Shown one piece after another: positions 7,709 through 17,108 of a stretch of DNA of 64,000 bases (positions within the stretch are counted from its first letter, which is position 1; every line of letters begins with the position of its first letter). Position numbers and translations under genes: made by a program. The notes under the pieces are model-generated. The model saw nothing but the letters and a program-made list of their open reading frames with translations, was not told the origin of the DNA and made no database searches. The stretch is from Kitasatospora sp. MAP12-44 (GTDB lineage Bacteria; Actinomycetota; Actinomycetes; Streptomycetales; Streptomycetaceae), in contig NZ_JARZAE010000004.1 in the NCBI RefSeq assembly GCF_029892095.1, positions 2,108,001-2,172,000 on the forward strand. The letters are read 5' to 3'.

Positions 7709-7730
7709 TTGACGGCAGTAGTTGACGGCA
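7709..7730. repeat. Tandem TTGACGGCA direct repeat, second copy
   Basis: TTGACGGCA at 7709-7717 and 7722-7730, with 13 bp spacing as at 102-125, followed in both places by ACGTCAGCGGAC. It marks the second integrase as a homologue with conserved 3' flank, likely arm-type recombinase sites. Confidence 0.5.
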
Positions 7731-7733
7731 ACG

Positions 7734-8381
7734 TCAGCGGACGGGTGCTGCGCAAAGTGGCGGGTCGTCGCCGTCATCGGGCAGGCCGGTGGTCTCGGCG
7801 GGATCGCGGAGGGTGTGGCCGAGGAGATCTATAGCGTCGCGTTGGAGGCGGAGCCGGACGTGGGCATACACCGTCGCGGTGACGCCGAAGTGGGCGTGGC
7901 CGAGGAGTTCCTTGATGACGACGAGTTCGACGCCCTGTTCCAGCAGGAGGGTCGCCGCCGAGTGCCGGAAGTCATGGAAGCGGATGCAGCGGATCCTGGC
8001 CCAGCGAAGCAGGGCGTTGAAGTGCCGGGTGAGGGTGGCTCCCTCGATCGGGAAGCCGTTGGGCCGGGTGAAGACGTAGCCGCTGTCCTTCCAGGCCACG
8101 CCCGCCGCTTCGCGGTCCCGGCGCTGCCGGTCGCGGTGCTGCTCGAGTGAGCGCACGCACGGCGTGGGCAAGGCGATCCGCCGCTCGGAGCTCTGGGTCT
8201 TCGTCGGGAGGGCCGTCAGACCACCGGAGTTGGTGCGCTGGAGGGTGCGGCGGATGCTGGCGGTGCCGCCGGCCAGGTCGAGGTCTTCCCAGCGCAGGCC
8301 GAGGATCTCGCCCTTACGGAGCCCGGTGCGCAAGGCGAGTTCGAACAATGCGTGCAGGCGGTGGCCGTGGGTAGCGGCCAA
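7734..8381 (-). pseudogene. Truncated integrase (catalytic domain only)
   Basis: About 216 residues closely similar to residues 225-438 of the integrase at 127-1443. The catalytic set is intact (Arg in TGLRKGE, FHDFRHS, LGHA, YAHV), but the arm-binding and core-binding domains are gone. Similarity stops abruptly at the AATHGH segment, and unrelated AT-richer DNA follows. Without the core-binding domain it should not recombine DNA alone. An ATG six bases beyond the junction could start a short product, but that is probably fortuitous. It marks a second, decayed element with the same orientation and the same 3' flank as the first. Confidence 0.85.
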
Positions 8382-8513
8382 GCCCATGGATCAGCATCGT
8401 CTTCGCCTAGGCGCGCATATTTTCGGCGCCGCCGTGTGGAATACGTACACTTTATCCCAAACGTCCGGCAGCATCGGGCCTTTCCGGTTAGATGCAGCGG
8501 CTACTATACCCAG

Positions 8514-9473
8514 ATGATCAGAATATTGGCGGACCGCCTGGGCGGTGCACGCATGGACTCCACCTATGGGCGGCCGGAGTTGATATCTGCCCGCGATGCC
8601 GCGCGACGGAAAGACCTTTTTCATGTCTCTTCGGCATTGGCTGGCGAGCTTGATCCCAATGTGCGGGCCGATATCGCGTATGTTGCAGCCGAGGAACTGG
8701 TCAGGCGGCACGGGGCAGAGCTGCCCGAATGGATCGACGGCTGGCTCACATCATCGGGCGACGATGCCTACGCGTGGATGCTACGGGGCACGCACGAGGT
8801 CCTACGAGCCTGGAAGGTCCGCGGATATCAGCGGGCCGCTCACACGAAGAGTGGATCTTTTCGCTCATTCTGGGAGATCCTGGGGGATGCGGAGGCCATG
8901 TGTCGCCGAGCGGCGCACCTTGCGCCGGAAGACCCCACTCCATGGGTCTTGCTGGTCCACATGGCCCGTGGCCAGCAGGTGGGTGTGGATCAAACAGTGG
9001 AGAGATTCGCCGAGGTAGTAGCTCGCTGCGATACCCACCTCCGCGGAAACGAGCAGCTTGTGCTGTCTCTGTCGCCTAAGTGGGGGACCCCCGTCGGGGT
9101 TCTGCAAAGATTTGTCGAGAATCAATATCGATCGGTACCGATCGGTTCGCCCGTTCGCATGAATCTTGTACAGGTCTACATTGAACGCTGGTTCAACCTG
9201 CCGAGCACAGAAAAGCAGGCGTTCGTCAATAGGTCGACTGTTCGAAAGCAGGCCGAGAGGACTATTTCGAACTGGCTGGACCACGGGAACGTCGAGAGTC
9301 AACAATCCCTACATAACTTCGCGGCGTTCTGGTATACGATCACCGGCCAGCACTCTCTGGCGCGGCCTCATTTCGAGGCATCTGCCGAATATGTCAAGGA
9401 ATTCCCGTGGTCTTATATGGCCTTTCCCGTGCGTAGCTACCGACAGGGTCGACGGGCCGCCCTTCGTGGGTGA
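8514..9473 (+). CDS. Conserved-type hypothetical protein, helical repeats
   Basis: A 319-residue soluble, mainly helical protein. Segments such as AYAWMLRGTHEVLRAWKVRGYQ and MCRRAAHLAPEDPTPWVLL look like TPR-style helical pairs, and the style resembles uncharacterised streptomycete proteins, possibly of the DUF4034 type, which I cannot confirm. The ATG at 8514 is taken as the start: TACTAT lies 6 bases upstream, a good -10 position for a leaderless transcript, and no ribosome site is seen. Another Met lies about 12 codons later. The gene follows directly after the integrase truncation point, has lower GC than the chromosome, and may be a passenger of the decayed element. The C-terminus is basic and may be shortened. 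Confidence 0.6.
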   Translation: MIRILADRLGGARMDSTYGRPELISARDAARRKDLFHVSSALAGELDPNVRADIAYVAAEELVRRHGAELPEWIDGWLTSSGDDAYAWMLRGTHEVLRAWKVRGYQRAAHTKSGSFRSFWEILGDAEAMCRRAAHLAPEDPTPWVLLVHMARGQQVGVDQTVERFAEVVARCDTHLRGNEQLVLSLSPKWGTPVGVLQRFVENQYRSVPIGSPVRMNLVQVYIERWFNLPSTEKQAFVNRSTVRKQAERTISNWLDHGNVESQQSLHNFAAFWYTITGQHSLARPHFEASAEYVKEFPWSYMAFPVRSYRQGRRAALRG

Positions 9474-9636
9474 CCCATAAAGCTAGCGGATACATAGTGC
9501 GCCAAGGGATCTGTCGGGGTTATATTTAGTGGGACCTCTGTGCTGTTCATTGGGGGCGCGTAACGAGGCCGGAGTGCGGCAGGATCCAGCAGCTCCATAC
9601 AGTTCACACTGTGTTCCCGGGGTGAAAGGCCAGAAC

Positions 9637-9666
9637 GGCTGCCCTGCCGAGGATGGCGGGGCAGCC
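9637..9666 (-). terminator. Terminator of the beta-oxidation operon
   Basis: A 12-bp stem (GGCTGCCCTGCC with GGCGGGGCAGCC, one G-T pair) around a 6-nt loop, 19 bp past the stop of the FadB-type gene. Confidence 0.7.
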
Positions 9667-9684
9667 GCAGCACCAGCGACTGCG

Positions 9685-11850
9685 TCAGTCCTTGAACGTG
9701 CCGCCCTCCGTCGCCACCCGCTCCAGTAGCGCCGGCGGGGTGAAGCGGTCGCCGTAGGTGGCGGCCAACTGCTTGGCGCGGGCCAGGAATCCGGCTGCGC
9801 CGCCCGGGTAGCCGTTGATGTACTGGAGCACGCCGCCCGTCCAGGCGGGGAAGCCGATGCCCAGCAGCGAGCCGACGTTGGCGTCGGCCACCGAGGTCAG
9901 CACGCCCTCCTCCAGGCAGCGGACGGAGTCCAGCGCCTCCGCGAAGAGCATCCGCTCCTTGAGGTCCTCGAACGGGATGTCGACCCCGAGGCGCGCGAAG
10001 TGCTCGCGCAGGCCGGGCCAGAGGCGGGCGCGCCGGCCGTCCGCGTCGTAGTCGTAGAAGCCCGCGCCGCCGCTGCGGCCCGGGCGGCCGAACTCCTCGA
10101 CCATCCGGTCCATCACCACGTCCGCCGGGTGCTCGGCCCAGGTGTGGCCGGCCTCCTCGGCGGCGGCCCGGGCCTCCGCGCGGATCTTGCGCGGCAGCGT
10201 CAGGGTCAGCTCGTCGAGCAGCGAGAGCACCTTGGCCGGGTAGCCGGCCTGGGCCGCCGCCTGCTCGATGGTGGCCGGTTCGACGCCCTCGCCGACCATC
10301 GCCACGCCCTCGTTGATGAACTGGCCGATCACCCGCGAGGTGAAGAAGCCACGCGAGTCGTTGACCACGATCGGCGTCTTGCCGATCTGCCGCACCAGGT
10401 CGAAGGCGCGCGCCACCGCCTCGTCCCCGGTCCGCGCGCCCTTGATGATCTCCACCAGCGGCATCTTGTCGACCGGCGAGAAGAAGTGCAGGCCGATGAA
10501 GTCGGCGTCGCGCTCAACTCCCTCCGCCAGCAGGCCGATCGGCAGCGTCGAGGTGTTGGAGCAGAGCAGCGCGTCGGGCGCCAGCACCCCCTCGACCTCC
10601 TGGAAGACCTTGTGCTTGAGGGCGGCGTTCTCGAAGACCGCCTCGATCACCGCGTCGCAGCCGGCCAGCGCGGCCGGGTCGGCGGTCGGGGTGATCCGCG
10701 CCAGCAGCTCGGCGCGCTGCTCGGCGGTGCTCCGCCCGCGCGCCACCGCCTTGTCCAACAGGCCCGCGGAGTAGGCCTTTCCGCGCTCGGCGGCGTCCAG
10801 GCTGACGTCCTTGAGGAGCACCTCGATGCCCGCCTTGGCGCACGCGTACGCGATCCCCGCGCCCATCATGCCCGCGCCGAGCACCGCGACCCGGCGCACC
10901 GCGCGCTTGGGCACGCCCGCCGGGCGCCCGGCACCGGAGTTGACGGCCTGGGTGTCGAAGAAGAGGCCCTGGATCATGTTCTTGGCGGTCTGCCCGCAGA
11001 CCAGCTCGGTGAAGTAGCGGGCCTCGATCACCATCGCGGTGTCGACGTCGACCTGGCTGCTCTCGACGGCCGCCGCCAGGACGTTGCGCGGCGCCGGGTA
11101 GGGCGCGCCGGCCAGCTGCTTGCGCAGGTTGGCGGGGAAGGCCGGCAGGTTGGCGGCCAGCGCCGGGGTCGCCGGGGTGCCGCCGGGGATCTTGTAGCCC
11201 TTGACGTCCCAGGGCTGGACGGGGCTCTCGTTGGCCTCGATCCAGGCCTTCGCCTTGGCCAGCAACTCCTCCGGGGTGTCGGCGAGTTCGTGCACCAGAC
11301 CGATCTCCAGCGCGGCCGCGGGACGGTACTGGCGACCGGTCAGCAGCACCTTGAGCAGGGCGTCGGTCAGGCCGAGCATCCGCACCGTGCGCACCACACC
11401 GCCGCCGCCGGGCAGCAGGCCGAGGGTCACCTCGGGCAGCCCGATCCGGCTGCTGGGCACGGTCAGCGCGATCCGGTGGTGGCAGGCGAGCGCGAGCTCC
11501 AGGCCGCCGCCGAGCGCGCTGCCGTTGATCGCGGCGACCACCGGGCGGCCGAGCGTCTCCAGCGTGCGCAGCGCGCGCTTGATCCGCAGCGAGGTCTCGA
11601 AGATCTGCTCGGCCTGCTCGGGGCCGGCCGAGGAGAGCAGGTGCAGGTCGCCGCCGGCGAAGAAGGTCTTCTTGGCCGAGGTGATGACCACACCGCGCAG
11701 GCCCTCGGTCTGCGCGAGCCGGGCCACCACGGCGTCGAACGCCTCGGTGAAGGCCGCGTTCATGGTGTTGACGGACTGCGTGGGGTCGTCCAGGACCAGC
11801 GTGACGATGCCGTCCTCGCCCTGCTCCCAGCGGATGGTGGTGTCAGTCAT
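9685..11850 (-). CDS. fadB: FadB-type enoyl-CoA hydratase/3-hydroxyacyl-CoA dehydrogenase
   Basis: A 721-residue bifunctional beta-oxidation enzyme: hydration of trans-2-enoyl-CoA, then NAD+-dependent oxidation to 3-ketoacyl-CoA. The crotonase domain (about 1-190) carries Glu118 in LGGGLELA and Glu140 in LPEVTLGLLPGGGG, matching the catalytic pair of E. coli FadB. The dehydrogenase part has the NAD loop GAGMMGAG (about 325-332), the SNTS segment and His455 in GLHFFSPVDKMP. The C-terminal helical domains run to the end, so the length is normal. It lies 40 bases downstream of the thiolase gene; together they complete one turn of fatty-acid degradation in the cytosol. Confidence 0.95.
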   Translation of the reverse strand: MTDTTIRWEQGEDGIVTLVLDDPTQSVNTMNAAFTEAFDAVVARLAQTEGLRGVVITSAKKTFFAGGDLHLLSSAGPEQAEQIFETSLRIKRALRTLETLGRPVVAAINGSALGGGLELALACHHRIALTVPSSRIGLPEVTLGLLPGGGGVVRTVRMLGLTDALLKVLLTGRQYRPAAALEIGLVHELADTPEELLAKAKAWIEANESPVQPWDVKGYKIPGGTPATPALAANLPAFPANLRKQLAGAPYPAPRNVLAAAVESSQVDVDTAMVIEARYFTELVCGQTAKNMIQGLFFDTQAVNSGAGRPAGVPKRAVRRVAVLGAGMMGAGIAYACAKAGIEVLLKDVSLDAAERGKAYSAGLLDKAVARGRSTAEQRAELLARITPTADPAALAGCDAVIEAVFENAALKHKVFQEVEGVLAPDALLCSNTSTLPIGLLAEGVERDADFIGLHFFSPVDKMPLVEIIKGARTGDEAVARAFDLVRQIGKTPIVVNDSRGFFTSRVIGQFINEGVAMVGEGVEPATIEQAAAQAGYPAKVLSLLDELTLTLPRKIRAEARAAAEEAGHTWAEHPADVVMDRMVEEFGRPGRSGGAGFYDYDADGRRARLWPGLREHFARLGVDIPFEDLKERMLFAEALDSVRCLEEGVLTSVADANVGSLLGIGFPAWTGGVLQYINGYPGGAAGFLARAKQLAATYGDRFTPPALLERVATEGGTFKD

Positions 11851-11890
11851 CAGGAGATTCTCCAGAAATCCGAAAGGGTGAGGGGGAGGA

Positions 11891-13105
11891 TCAGGCGAGG
11901 CGCTCGACGACGGTGGCGACGCCCATGCCGCCGCCCACGCACAGGGTGACCAGTCCGTAGCGCAGCTCGCGCCGCTCCAGCTCGTCGATCAGGGTGCCCA
12001 GGATCATCGCGCCGGTGGCGCCCAGCGGGTGGCCGAGCGCGATCGCGCCGCCGTTGACGTTCACCTGGTCGTGCCGGAAGCCCAGTTCGCGCATGAAACG
12101 CAGCACGACCGAGGCGAAGGCCTCGTTGATCTCCACCAGATCGATGTCGGCGGCGGTCAGGCCCGCCTTCGCCAGCGCCTTGCGGGCCGCGGGGGCCGGG
12201 CCGGTCAGCATGATGGTGGGCTCGGAGCCGGAGACCGCCGCCGAGACGATCCGGGCCCGCGGGCGCAGCCCGTAGCGCTCGCCGATCTCGCGCGAGCCGA
12301 TCGCCACCAGTGAGGCGCCGTCCACGATGCCGGAGGAGTTGCCGGCCGTGTGGACGTGCTCGATGCTCTCCACCCAGTGGTACTTCTGCAGCGCGACGGC
12401 GTCGAAGCCGCCCGCCTCGCCGATGGTGGCGAAGGCCGGCTTCAGGCCGCCCAGGGTCTCCACCGTGGTGCTGGGGCGCAGGTACTCGTCGCGCTCCAGC
12501 ACCACCAGGCCGTTGCGGTCGCGGACCGGGACGACCGAGCGGTCGAAGAGGCCGTCTGCCTGCGCCTTGGCGGCGCGGGCCTGGGACTCGGCGGCGAAGG
12601 CGTCCACGTCGGCGCGGGTCAGGCCCTCGATGGTGGCGATCAGGTCGGCGCCGATGCCCTGCGGGACGAAGCCGGCCTCGTAGTTGGTCATCGGGTCCAT
12701 CGCCCAGGCGCCGCCGTCCGAGCCCATCGGCACCCGGGACATCGACTCCACGCCGCCGGCCAGCACCAGCTCCTCCCAGCCCGAACGGACCTTGGCAGCA
12801 GCCAGGTTGACGGACTCCAGGCCCGAGGCGCAGAAGCGGTTCAGCTGGACGCCGGCCGCCGTGTCGGGCAACCCGGCGGCGATCGCGGCGATCCGCGCGA
12901 TGTCGGAGCCCTGGTCGCCGAGCGGGCTGACCACGCCGAGCACGATGTCGTCGATCGCGGACGGATCCAACTCGGGGAGCCGGGTGCGCAGTTCGTGGAT
13001 CAGGCCGACCACCAGGTCGACCGGCTTGGTGCCGTGCAGGGACCCTGCCTTGCCGCGGCCGCGCGGGGTGCGGATCGCCTCGTAGACGTACGCTTCGGTG
13101 GTCAC
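11891..13105 (-). CDS. fadA: Acetyl-CoA acyltransferase (thiolase)
   Basis: A 404-residue thiolase that cleaves 3-ketoacyl-CoA with CoA to acetyl-CoA and a shortened acyl-CoA. The acyl-accepting Cys92 is in [10 protein letters not shown]; the C-terminal [15 protein letters not shown] (His) and LCVGGGMG (Cys) are the other two catalytic signatures. The GTG start overlaps the stop of the upstream CoA-transferase-family gene by four bases (GTGA), indicating translational coupling. The FadB-type partner follows after a 40-base gap with its own ribosome site, so the two should form the usual beta-oxidation pair. Confidence 0.95.
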   Translation of the reverse strand: MTTEAYVYEAIRTPRGRGKAGSLHGTKPVDLVVGLIHELRTRLPELDPSAIDDIVLGVVSPLGDQGSDIARIAAIAAGLPDTAAGVQLNRFCASGLESVNLAAAKVRSGWEELVLAGGVESMSRVPMGSDGGAWAMDPMTNYEAGFVPQGIGADLIATIEGLTRADVDAFAAESQARAAKAQADGLFDRSVVPVRDRNGLVVLERDEYLRPSTTVETLGGLKPAFATIGEAGGFDAVALQKYHWVESIEHVHTAGNSSGIVDGASLVAIGSREIGERYGLRPRARIVSAAVSGSEPTIMLTGPAPAARKALAKAGLTAADIDLVEINEAFASVVLRFMRELGFRHDQVNVNGGAIALGHPLGATGAMILGTLIDELERRELRYGLVTLCVGGGMGVATVVERLA

Positions 13106-14268
13106 GATGACTGCCTCTCAGGGGAGTTGGGCGCAGAGGAGGGGGGAGTCGGGGGTAGATCGAGCGCGGGAAGGCCCCAGTCGCGGGCCACCTCGGCAGT
13201 GTCGGCGCCGGGGCGCGCGGGTGGGCGGCGCAGCGCGCCGGGGGTGGCCGAGAAGCGCGGGGCGGGTCCGGGCTGGGTGACGCCGCCCACCTCGGTGTAG
13301 GTGCCGCGGGCCACCAGGTGGGGGTGGGCAGCGGATTGACGCAGCGTCAGTATCGGCGTCACGCAGGCGTCGGTGTGCTCGAAGAGCGCGGTCCACTCGG
13401 CCGTGGTCCGGGTGGCGAAGCGGGTGGCGATCCTGGCCCGCAACTCCGGCCAGCGGGCGCTCTCGTACTGGCCGGGCGCGTCGTCACCGAGTTCGAGCAG
13501 CCGGGCGAACTCGGCGTAGAACTGCGGCTCCAGCGCGCCGACCGCCAGGTAGCCGCCGTCGGAGGCCTGGTAGACGGCGTAGCAGGGCGCGCCGCCGTCC
13601 AGCAGGTTGACAGCCCGGCGGTCCTGCCAGCTGCCCTGCGCCAGCAGGCCCCAGAACAGCGTGCCGAGGTGGGCGGCGCCGTCCACGATGGCGGCGTCCA
13701 CCACCTGGCCGACGCCGGTGGTGCGGGCGTGCTGGAGCGCGGCGAGCAGGCCGACCGCCAGGTAGAGCGAGCCGCCCGCGTAGTCGCCCAGCAGATTGAC
13801 GGGTATCGCCGGCGGCCCGTCGGCCGGGCCGACCATGCCGAGCAACCCGCTCAGCGCGGTGTAGCCGATGTCGTGGCCGGCGGTGGCGGCCAGCGGGCCG
13901 TGCTGGCCCCAGCCGGTCATCCGGCCGTAGACCAGCGCGGGGTTGCGGGCCAGACAGGCCTGCGGGCCGATGCCGAGCCGCTCGGCGACGCCCGGCCGGT
14001 AGCCCTCGATCAGCAGGTCGGCGCGCTCGGCCAGCGCGAGCACCAGATCGGGGCCGTCCGGCGCCTTGAGGTCGACCAGGACGGAGCGCTTGTTGCGGTT
14101 GGTGAGGTCCAGCGCCGGATCTCCGGCCAGCGGGGAGGGGCCGGGCCGGTCGACCCGGACCACGTCCGCGCCGAGGTCGCCGAGCAGCATGGCCGCGAAC
14201 GGCCCCGGCCCGATCCCGGCCAGCTCCAGCACTCTCACTCCGGCCAGCGGGCCGGTCGGCGGTACCAC
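13102..14268 (-). CDS. Alpha-methylacyl-CoA racemase-like CaiB/BaiF family protein
   Basis: A 388-residue class III CoA-transferase family protein. The N-terminus [20 protein letters not shown] and the pair His132 (AGHDIGY) and Asp162 (LLGDYAGG), 30 residues apart, match the catalytic His/Asp of the mycobacterial racemase MCR. The likely reaction is inversion of (2R)- to (2S)-2-methylacyl-CoA so that branched chains can enter beta-oxidation, which fits its operon with thiolase and FadB. The GTG at 14268 is chosen because AGGAG lies 9 bases upstream and the fold starts there; the longer open frame upstream is not coding-like. CoA transfer rather than racemisation remains possible. Confidence 0.9.
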   Translation of the reverse strand: MVPPTGPLAGVRVLELAGIGPGPFAAMLLGDLGADVVRVDRPGPSPLAGDPALDLTNRNKRSVLVDLKAPDGPDLVLALAERADLLIEGYRPGVAERLGIGPQACLARNPALVYGRMTGWGQHGPLAATAGHDIGYTALSGLLGMVGPADGPPAIPVNLLGDYAGGSLYLAVGLLAALQHARTTGVGQVVDAAIVDGAAHLGTLFWGLLAQGSWQDRRAVNLLDGGAPCYAVYQASDGGYLAVGALEPQFYAEFARLLELGDDAPGQYESARWPELRARIATRFATRTTAEWTALFEHTDACVTPILTLRQSAAHPHLVARGTYTEVGGVTQPGPAPRFSATPGALRRPPARPGADTAEVARDWGLPALDLPPTPPSSAPNSPERQSS

Positions 14269-14289
14269 CTGAGTCGTCTCCTCGAGAGC

Positions 14290-14308
14290 GTGACAGTGGA
14301 GCTGTAAC
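14290..14308. promoter_or_regulatory. Imperfect inverted repeat upstream of racemase operon
   Basis: GTGACAG-N5-CTGTAAC (one mismatch) lies 22 bp upstream of the racemase start, between it and the divergent sensor kinase. It could be an operator for the fatty-acid operon; no regulator gene is adjacent, so this is speculative. Confidence 0.25.
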
Positions 14309-14404
14309 ACTCGCGATGGTATGACGGTGACTCGCCGGTAACAAGGGCCGCCCACCCGGCCGCACAGGAAGGCTGCGTACAGTCGGCGGCATGACAGGGG
14401 TGGC

Positions 14405-15667
14405 GTGACGGGGGCGGTGACGGGGGCGGCGGGGACACTGCTCGGGCGGCGGGCCCGGACCAGGTGGGTGCACCTGGTCATGGGCGGCGCGCTGCTGATG
14501 CCGTACTGGCTGCTGTCGATGCTGCTGCTGAGCACGCTGGTCGGCGGCATCCGCAGTGGGCAGCAGGTGCTCGGCGTCCAGTTCGGCGCCCTGGCGACCG
14601 CCCTGCCGCTCGCCTGGGCGACCGCCCTGCTCCCGGCCACCCGGGTGCTGATCGGCACCCCGGTGCGGGCCCTCTTCCCGGAGCTGGCGGGCGAGTTGGC
14701 CGCCGGTCCGAGTGTCGACTGGACCGCCCGGCGGCGCACCGCGACCTGGTTCGCGCTGCACCTGCTGCTCGGCGGGGTGGTCAGCGGGATGTCGCTGTCG
14801 ATACCGGCCGCGGTGGCGGTGCTCTGGATGCGCCCGGCCGCGGCCTTCGCCGGCGCCGGACTCGGCGGGGTGCGCCACTGGTACGGCGGCGACCGGCCGG
14901 CGGGCGCCGCCCTGGGCGCGGCCCTGCTGGTGCTGCTGCTGGCCGTCAGCGCGGGCGCCGGTGCGCTGCTGGCCCGCTGCGCGCCGGCCCTGCTCGGCCC
15001 GACCCCGACCGAGCGGCTGGCCGTCGCCGAGCAGCGGGCCCTGGTGCTGGCCCAACGCAACCGGCTGGCCCGGGAGTTGCATGACTCGGTGGGTCATGCG
15101 CTGAGCGCGGTGTCGATCCAGGCCGCGGCCGCCGCCCGGGTGCTGCGGACCGACCCGGAGTTCGCGGCCGAGGCGCTCGGTGCCATCGAGCAGGTCGCCC
15201 GCGAGGCCGTCGCCGAACTGGACACCGTGCTGGGGGTGTTGCGTGAGGACGCCGAGGCCCCGACGGCCAGCGGTGGGCCGACCCTGGCCGCACTCGACTC
15301 ACTGCTGCGCCAACTCGCGCTGGCCGGACTGCCGGTGGAGACCGCGCTCGGCCCGGACCTGGCCCGGCTGCCCGAACCGGTCTCCCGGGAGGCCTACCGG
15401 ATCGTCCAGGAGGGCCTGACCAATGTGCTGCGCCATGCCGGCCCGGTGCCGGCCAGGCTCCGACTCGAACTACAGGAAGGGCGGTTGGACGTGGAGTTGA
15501 CCAATCCCATCGGCAGCGCTCGGCCGGTGCGAACCGGCGGCGGCCGCGGCCTGCGCGGGGTGGCCGAGCGGGCCGCGGCCCTGCACGGCGGCTGCGAGAG
15601 CGGGCGGACGGCGGACGGGCTCGGCTGGCGGCTGGCCGTCTGGCTGCCGGTGGCGGGCGCGGCATGA
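14405..15667 (+). CDS. NarL-type sensor histidine kinase
   Basis: A 420-residue membrane kinase. Four to five hydrophobic segments lie in the first 190 residues (about 25-50, 58-80, 113-140, 168-190) with no large extracellular sensor domain. The dimerisation/phosphoacceptor motif ARELHDSVGHALSAVSIQA puts the phosphorylated His at about 226. The ATPase part shows EAYRIVQEGLTNVLRHA (N box) and GGGRGLRGVAERAAALHG (G box). The GTG start at 14405 is just after an in-frame stop. It phosphorylates the response regulator encoded immediately downstream with a four-base overlap. The stimulus is not evident; few-loop kinases of this type often sense membrane stress. Confidence 0.92.
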   Translation: MTGAVTGAAGTLLGRRARTRWVHLVMGGALLMPYWLLSMLLLSTLVGGIRSGQQVLGVQFGALATALPLAWATALLPATRVLIGTPVRALFPELAGELAAGPSVDWTARRRTATWFALHLLLGGVVSGMSLSIPAAVAVLWMRPAAAFAGAGLGGVRHWYGGDRPAGAALGAALLVLLLAVSAGAGALLARCAPALLGPTPTERLAVAEQRALVLAQRNRLARELHDSVGHALSAVSIQAAAAARVLRTDPEFAAEALGAIEQVAREAVAELDTVLGVLREDAEAPTASGGPTLAALDSLLRQLALAGLPVETALGPDLARLPEPVSREAYRIVQEGLTNVLRHAGPVPARLRLELQEGRLDVELTNPIGSARPVRTGGGRGLRGVAERAAALHGGCESGRTADGLGWRLAVWLPVAGAA

Positions 15668-16359
15668 GCGGCATAAGCGGCATGAGCGCGGCCGAGCCCG
15701 CCGTACGGGTGCTGATCGCCGACGACGAGCGCCTGGTGCGCCTGGGACTGCGGGTGGTGATCGACGCCGAGCCCGACCTCACCGTGGTCGGCGAGGCCGC
15801 CAACGGCGCCGAGGTCCTCCCGCTGGTCCGCGCGCAGCACCCGGACGTCGTCCTGATGGACGTCCGGATGCCCGAACTGGACGGCATCGCGGCCACCGCA
15901 CTGCTGCTGGGCGAGCTGACCGCCCCGCCGCGGGTGCTGGTGCTGACCACCTTCGAGAACGACGACTACATCTACGACGCGCTGCGCGCCGGAGCGGCCG
16001 GCTTCCTGCTCAAGCGCGCCCGCGCCGAGGAGATGGTGCAGGCGGTGCGGCTGGTGGCGCGCGGCGACTCACTGCTCTACCCCGCCGCGATCCGCGAGCT
16101 GGCCGCCGGGCGGGCTGCGGCAGCTGCGGTAGCGCCCGGTGCCGGCGACCCGTCGATCGAGCGGCTCACCGAGCGCGAGCGGCAGGTGCTGCGGCTGATG
16201 GCCGGCGGGCTCAACAATGCCGAGATCGCCGCCGAGCTGGTACTCGGCGTGGAGACCGTGAAGTCGCATGTCGGCAGCGTGCTGGCCAAACTCGGCGCAC
16301 GTGACCGCACACAGGCGGTGATCAGGGCTTTCGAGGCCGGCTTCGTCCTGCCGGGCTGA
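15664..16359 (+). CDS. NarL/LuxR-family response regulator
   Basis: A 231-residue regulator with a receiver domain (about 14-130; acidic pair Asp20/Asp21, phosphoacceptor Asp66 in VLMDVRMPELDG, Thr in VLVLTTFEND, Lys in FLLKRA). A LuxR-type helix-turn-helix follows at about 165-228 (LTERERQVLRLMAGGLNNAEIAAELVL and VKSHVGSVLAKLGARDRTQAVI). It is the partner of the overlapping kinase gene. Target genes are not identifiable here; the adjacent Pr6Pr gene is a possibility but has its own 67-bp upstream gap. A second in-frame ATG (MSAAEP) six codons later could be the real start. Confidence 0.93.
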   Translation: MSGISGMSAAEPAVRVLIADDERLVRLGLRVVIDAEPDLTVVGEAANGAEVLPLVRAQHPDVVLMDVRMPELDGIAATALLLGELTAPPRVLVLTTFENDDYIYDALRAGAAGFLLKRARAEEMVQAVRLVARGDSLLYPAAIRELAAGRAAAAAVAPGAGDPSIERLTERERQVLRLMAGGLNNAEIAAELVLGVETVKSHVGSVLAKLGARDRTQAVIRAFEAGFVLPG

Positions 16360-16426
16360 CACTCCCACCTCGGGCTACCCGCGGGTACAGTACGTCGATC
16401 GGCCCGTACGACGAACTGGTGAGCAC

Positions 16427-17089
16427 ATGGCAGTCTGGACACGTCCCGCCCTCTGGTGGCGGCTGGCCATCGTCGTCTTCGCCGGGCTCGGGCTGATCAC
16501 GGGCACCGGCTCGCTGGTGTACTTCACCGTCGAGAGCAACGTCGTCGTGGTCGGCTACTTCGCCGCCGCGGTCTACTGGATGGTCAAGCGCGGCACGGTG
16601 GACGCCCCCGCGCCCCGGCTGCGCGGGGCGGCCACGCTGTACATCCTGATCACCGGCCTGGTCGCGCACATCCTGCTCAACCACGGCGCCAACCCGCTGC
16701 CCGGCCTGGTGTCCGGCCCGGACCGGCTGCAGAACTGGTCGTCCTTCTTCCTGCACTACGTCTCGCCGGTCATGGTCATCCTGGACTGGCTCTGCTCGCG
16801 GCCGCGCAACGCCTCGCGCTGGAAGGACCTGCCGCTGTGGCTCTCCTTCCCGCTGGCCTACGCGGGCCTGACCGAACTGCGCGCCGCGCTCTTCCCCGAC
16901 TTCCCGAACAAGTACCCGTACTTCTTCCTCGACCCGAGCCAGCACGGCTACGGCTGGGTGGGCCTGCAGATCGTGCAGCTGACCGTCGAGTTCATCGTGC
17001 TCGCGGCGGTCGTGGTCGGCCTGGACCGCCTGGGCACCGCCGTCCGCACCCGGCTGCGCCCGGTCGCGGTGGAGGCGGTGGAGGCGTAG
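16427..17089 (+). CDS. Pr6Pr-family integral membrane protein
   Basis: A 220-residue multispanning membrane protein with about six transmembrane helices (WWRLAIVVFAGLGLITG, VVVVGYFAAAVYW, LYILITGLVAHIL, FFLHYVSPVMVILDWL, LWLSFPLAYAGL, VQLTVEFIVLAAVVVGL). Conserved features of the Pr6Pr family include FTVESN after helix 1, HYVSPVMVILDWL and YPYFFLDPSQHGYGWVG. Members are found in actinobacteria and some yeasts, and their function is not established. The gene is convergent with the toxin-antitoxin pair, 19 bases apart. Confidence 0.8.
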   Translation: MAVWTRPALWWRLAIVVFAGLGLITGTGSLVYFTVESNVVVVGYFAAAVYWMVKRGTVDAPAPRLRGAATLYILITGLVAHILLNHGANPLPGLVSGPDRLQNWSSFFLHYVSPVMVILDWLCSRPRNASRWKDLPLWLSFPLAYAGLTELRAALFPDFPNKYPYFFLDPSQHGYGWVGLQIVQLTVEFIVLAAVVVGLDRLGTAVRTRLRPVAVEAVEA

Positions 17090-17108
17090 CCAGTAGCCCC
17101 GGCGCGGC

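Noticed and set aside
8382..8513. Continuation of the truncated integrase upstream of 8382
   Set aside because: Sequence beyond the AATHGH junction has no similarity to the intact integrase in any frame and is AT-richer.
10000..11949. Long plus-strand open frame of about 649 codons
   Set aside because: Antisense to the fadB-type gene; Arg/Gly/His-rich composition is the usual shadow in high-GC DNA, no domain pattern.
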